A stretch of DNA of 5,234 nt, from positions 1 to 5,234 of the forward strand of contig DMTG01000257.1 in assembly GCA_003477345.1 (NCBI GenBank), in the 5' to 3' direction. Position 1 is the stretch's first letter, and each line of letters starts with the position of its first letter. The position numbers and the translations under genes are program-made. Positions 5,135 to 5,234 of the stretch are shown here, piece by piece. Source of the DNA: Succinivibrionaceae bacterium (GTDB lineage: Bacteria > Pseudomonadota > Gammaproteobacteria > Enterobacterales > Succinivibrionaceae). The notes below the pieces were generated by a model that was not told where the DNA came from, searched no databases, and was given only the letters and a program-made list of their open reading frames with translations.

Positions 5135-5234
5135 TTCTTTTAGATATAAAAACGATAGTTCTTTTGCTATTAGCATTGATCGAGATGATAACAATCTCCA
5201 AAAGCAAAATTGATAAACGAAATAATTCAAGAGG
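5135..5234. other. Downstream non-coding end with possible next-gene signals
   Basis: No gene is seen. TTGCTA (5164-5169) and GATAAC (5187-5192), 17 bases apart, make a weak promoter candidate. TTTTGCT (5162-5168) and AGCAAAA (5203-5209), with GAGAT (5182-5186) and ATCTC (5194-5198) nested inside, could form a weak two-part hairpin. The last bases, AAGAGG, look like a ribosome binding site for a gene starting just beyond the window. Confidence 0.3.

Overview
This window is a low-GC bacterial segment in which two adjacent, same-strand accessory genes have been broken: first by an internal deletion, then by a 3-kb transposon. The gene families (a DUF1016/YhcG-type PDDEXK nuclease and an AlbA_2/HATPase 'RecG-like' ATP-binding protein) are ones commonly met beside type I restriction-modification genes in defence or accessory islands. 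The strong AT bias, the Shine-Dalgarno sites and the IS21-like transposase suggest an ordinary, perhaps host-associated, bacterium. The species cannot be fixed from this sequence.

Layout. Positions 1-119 are an AT-rich leader with a palindrome overlapping a candidate promoter. Positions 120-923 encode a DUF1016 protein that is intact through its N-terminal domain and the start of its nuclease domain, but it stops immediately after the conserved FEARQKRI motif. There the sequence passes, through a short A-rich stretch (about 904-917), into the middle of an AlbA_2-family gene in another frame. That gene runs to about 1050, is interrupted by the transposon, and resumes at about 4094-5134 with its GHKL-like ATPase region, a repeat-rich linker and a C-terminal winged helix. 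The last 100 bases hold no gene but end in a purine-rich, RBS-like sequence.

The transposon (about 1050-4093, 3044 bp) has imperfect 28-bp terminal inverted repeats (26 of 28 match) flanked by AATGG(C) target duplications. Removing the element and one duplication rejoins the AlbA_2 gene in frame (...RKNGILWEDATV...), so both boundaries are well supported. Inside are an IS21-type istA (DDE transposase with an unusually long C-terminal part) and a coupled istB (AAA+ helper ATPase). As written, istB is split by one extra T near 3418-3419, just before its Walker A motif. The ends carry arrays of a 23-24 bp repeat, five on the left and three on the right. The first three on each side are spaced almost as mirror images.

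I see no clear new defence system. The parts most worth a second look are the transposon-end arrays, the palindrome shared between the DUF1016 promoter and two places in its own coding sequence, the deletion junction at short homology, and the istB frameshift.
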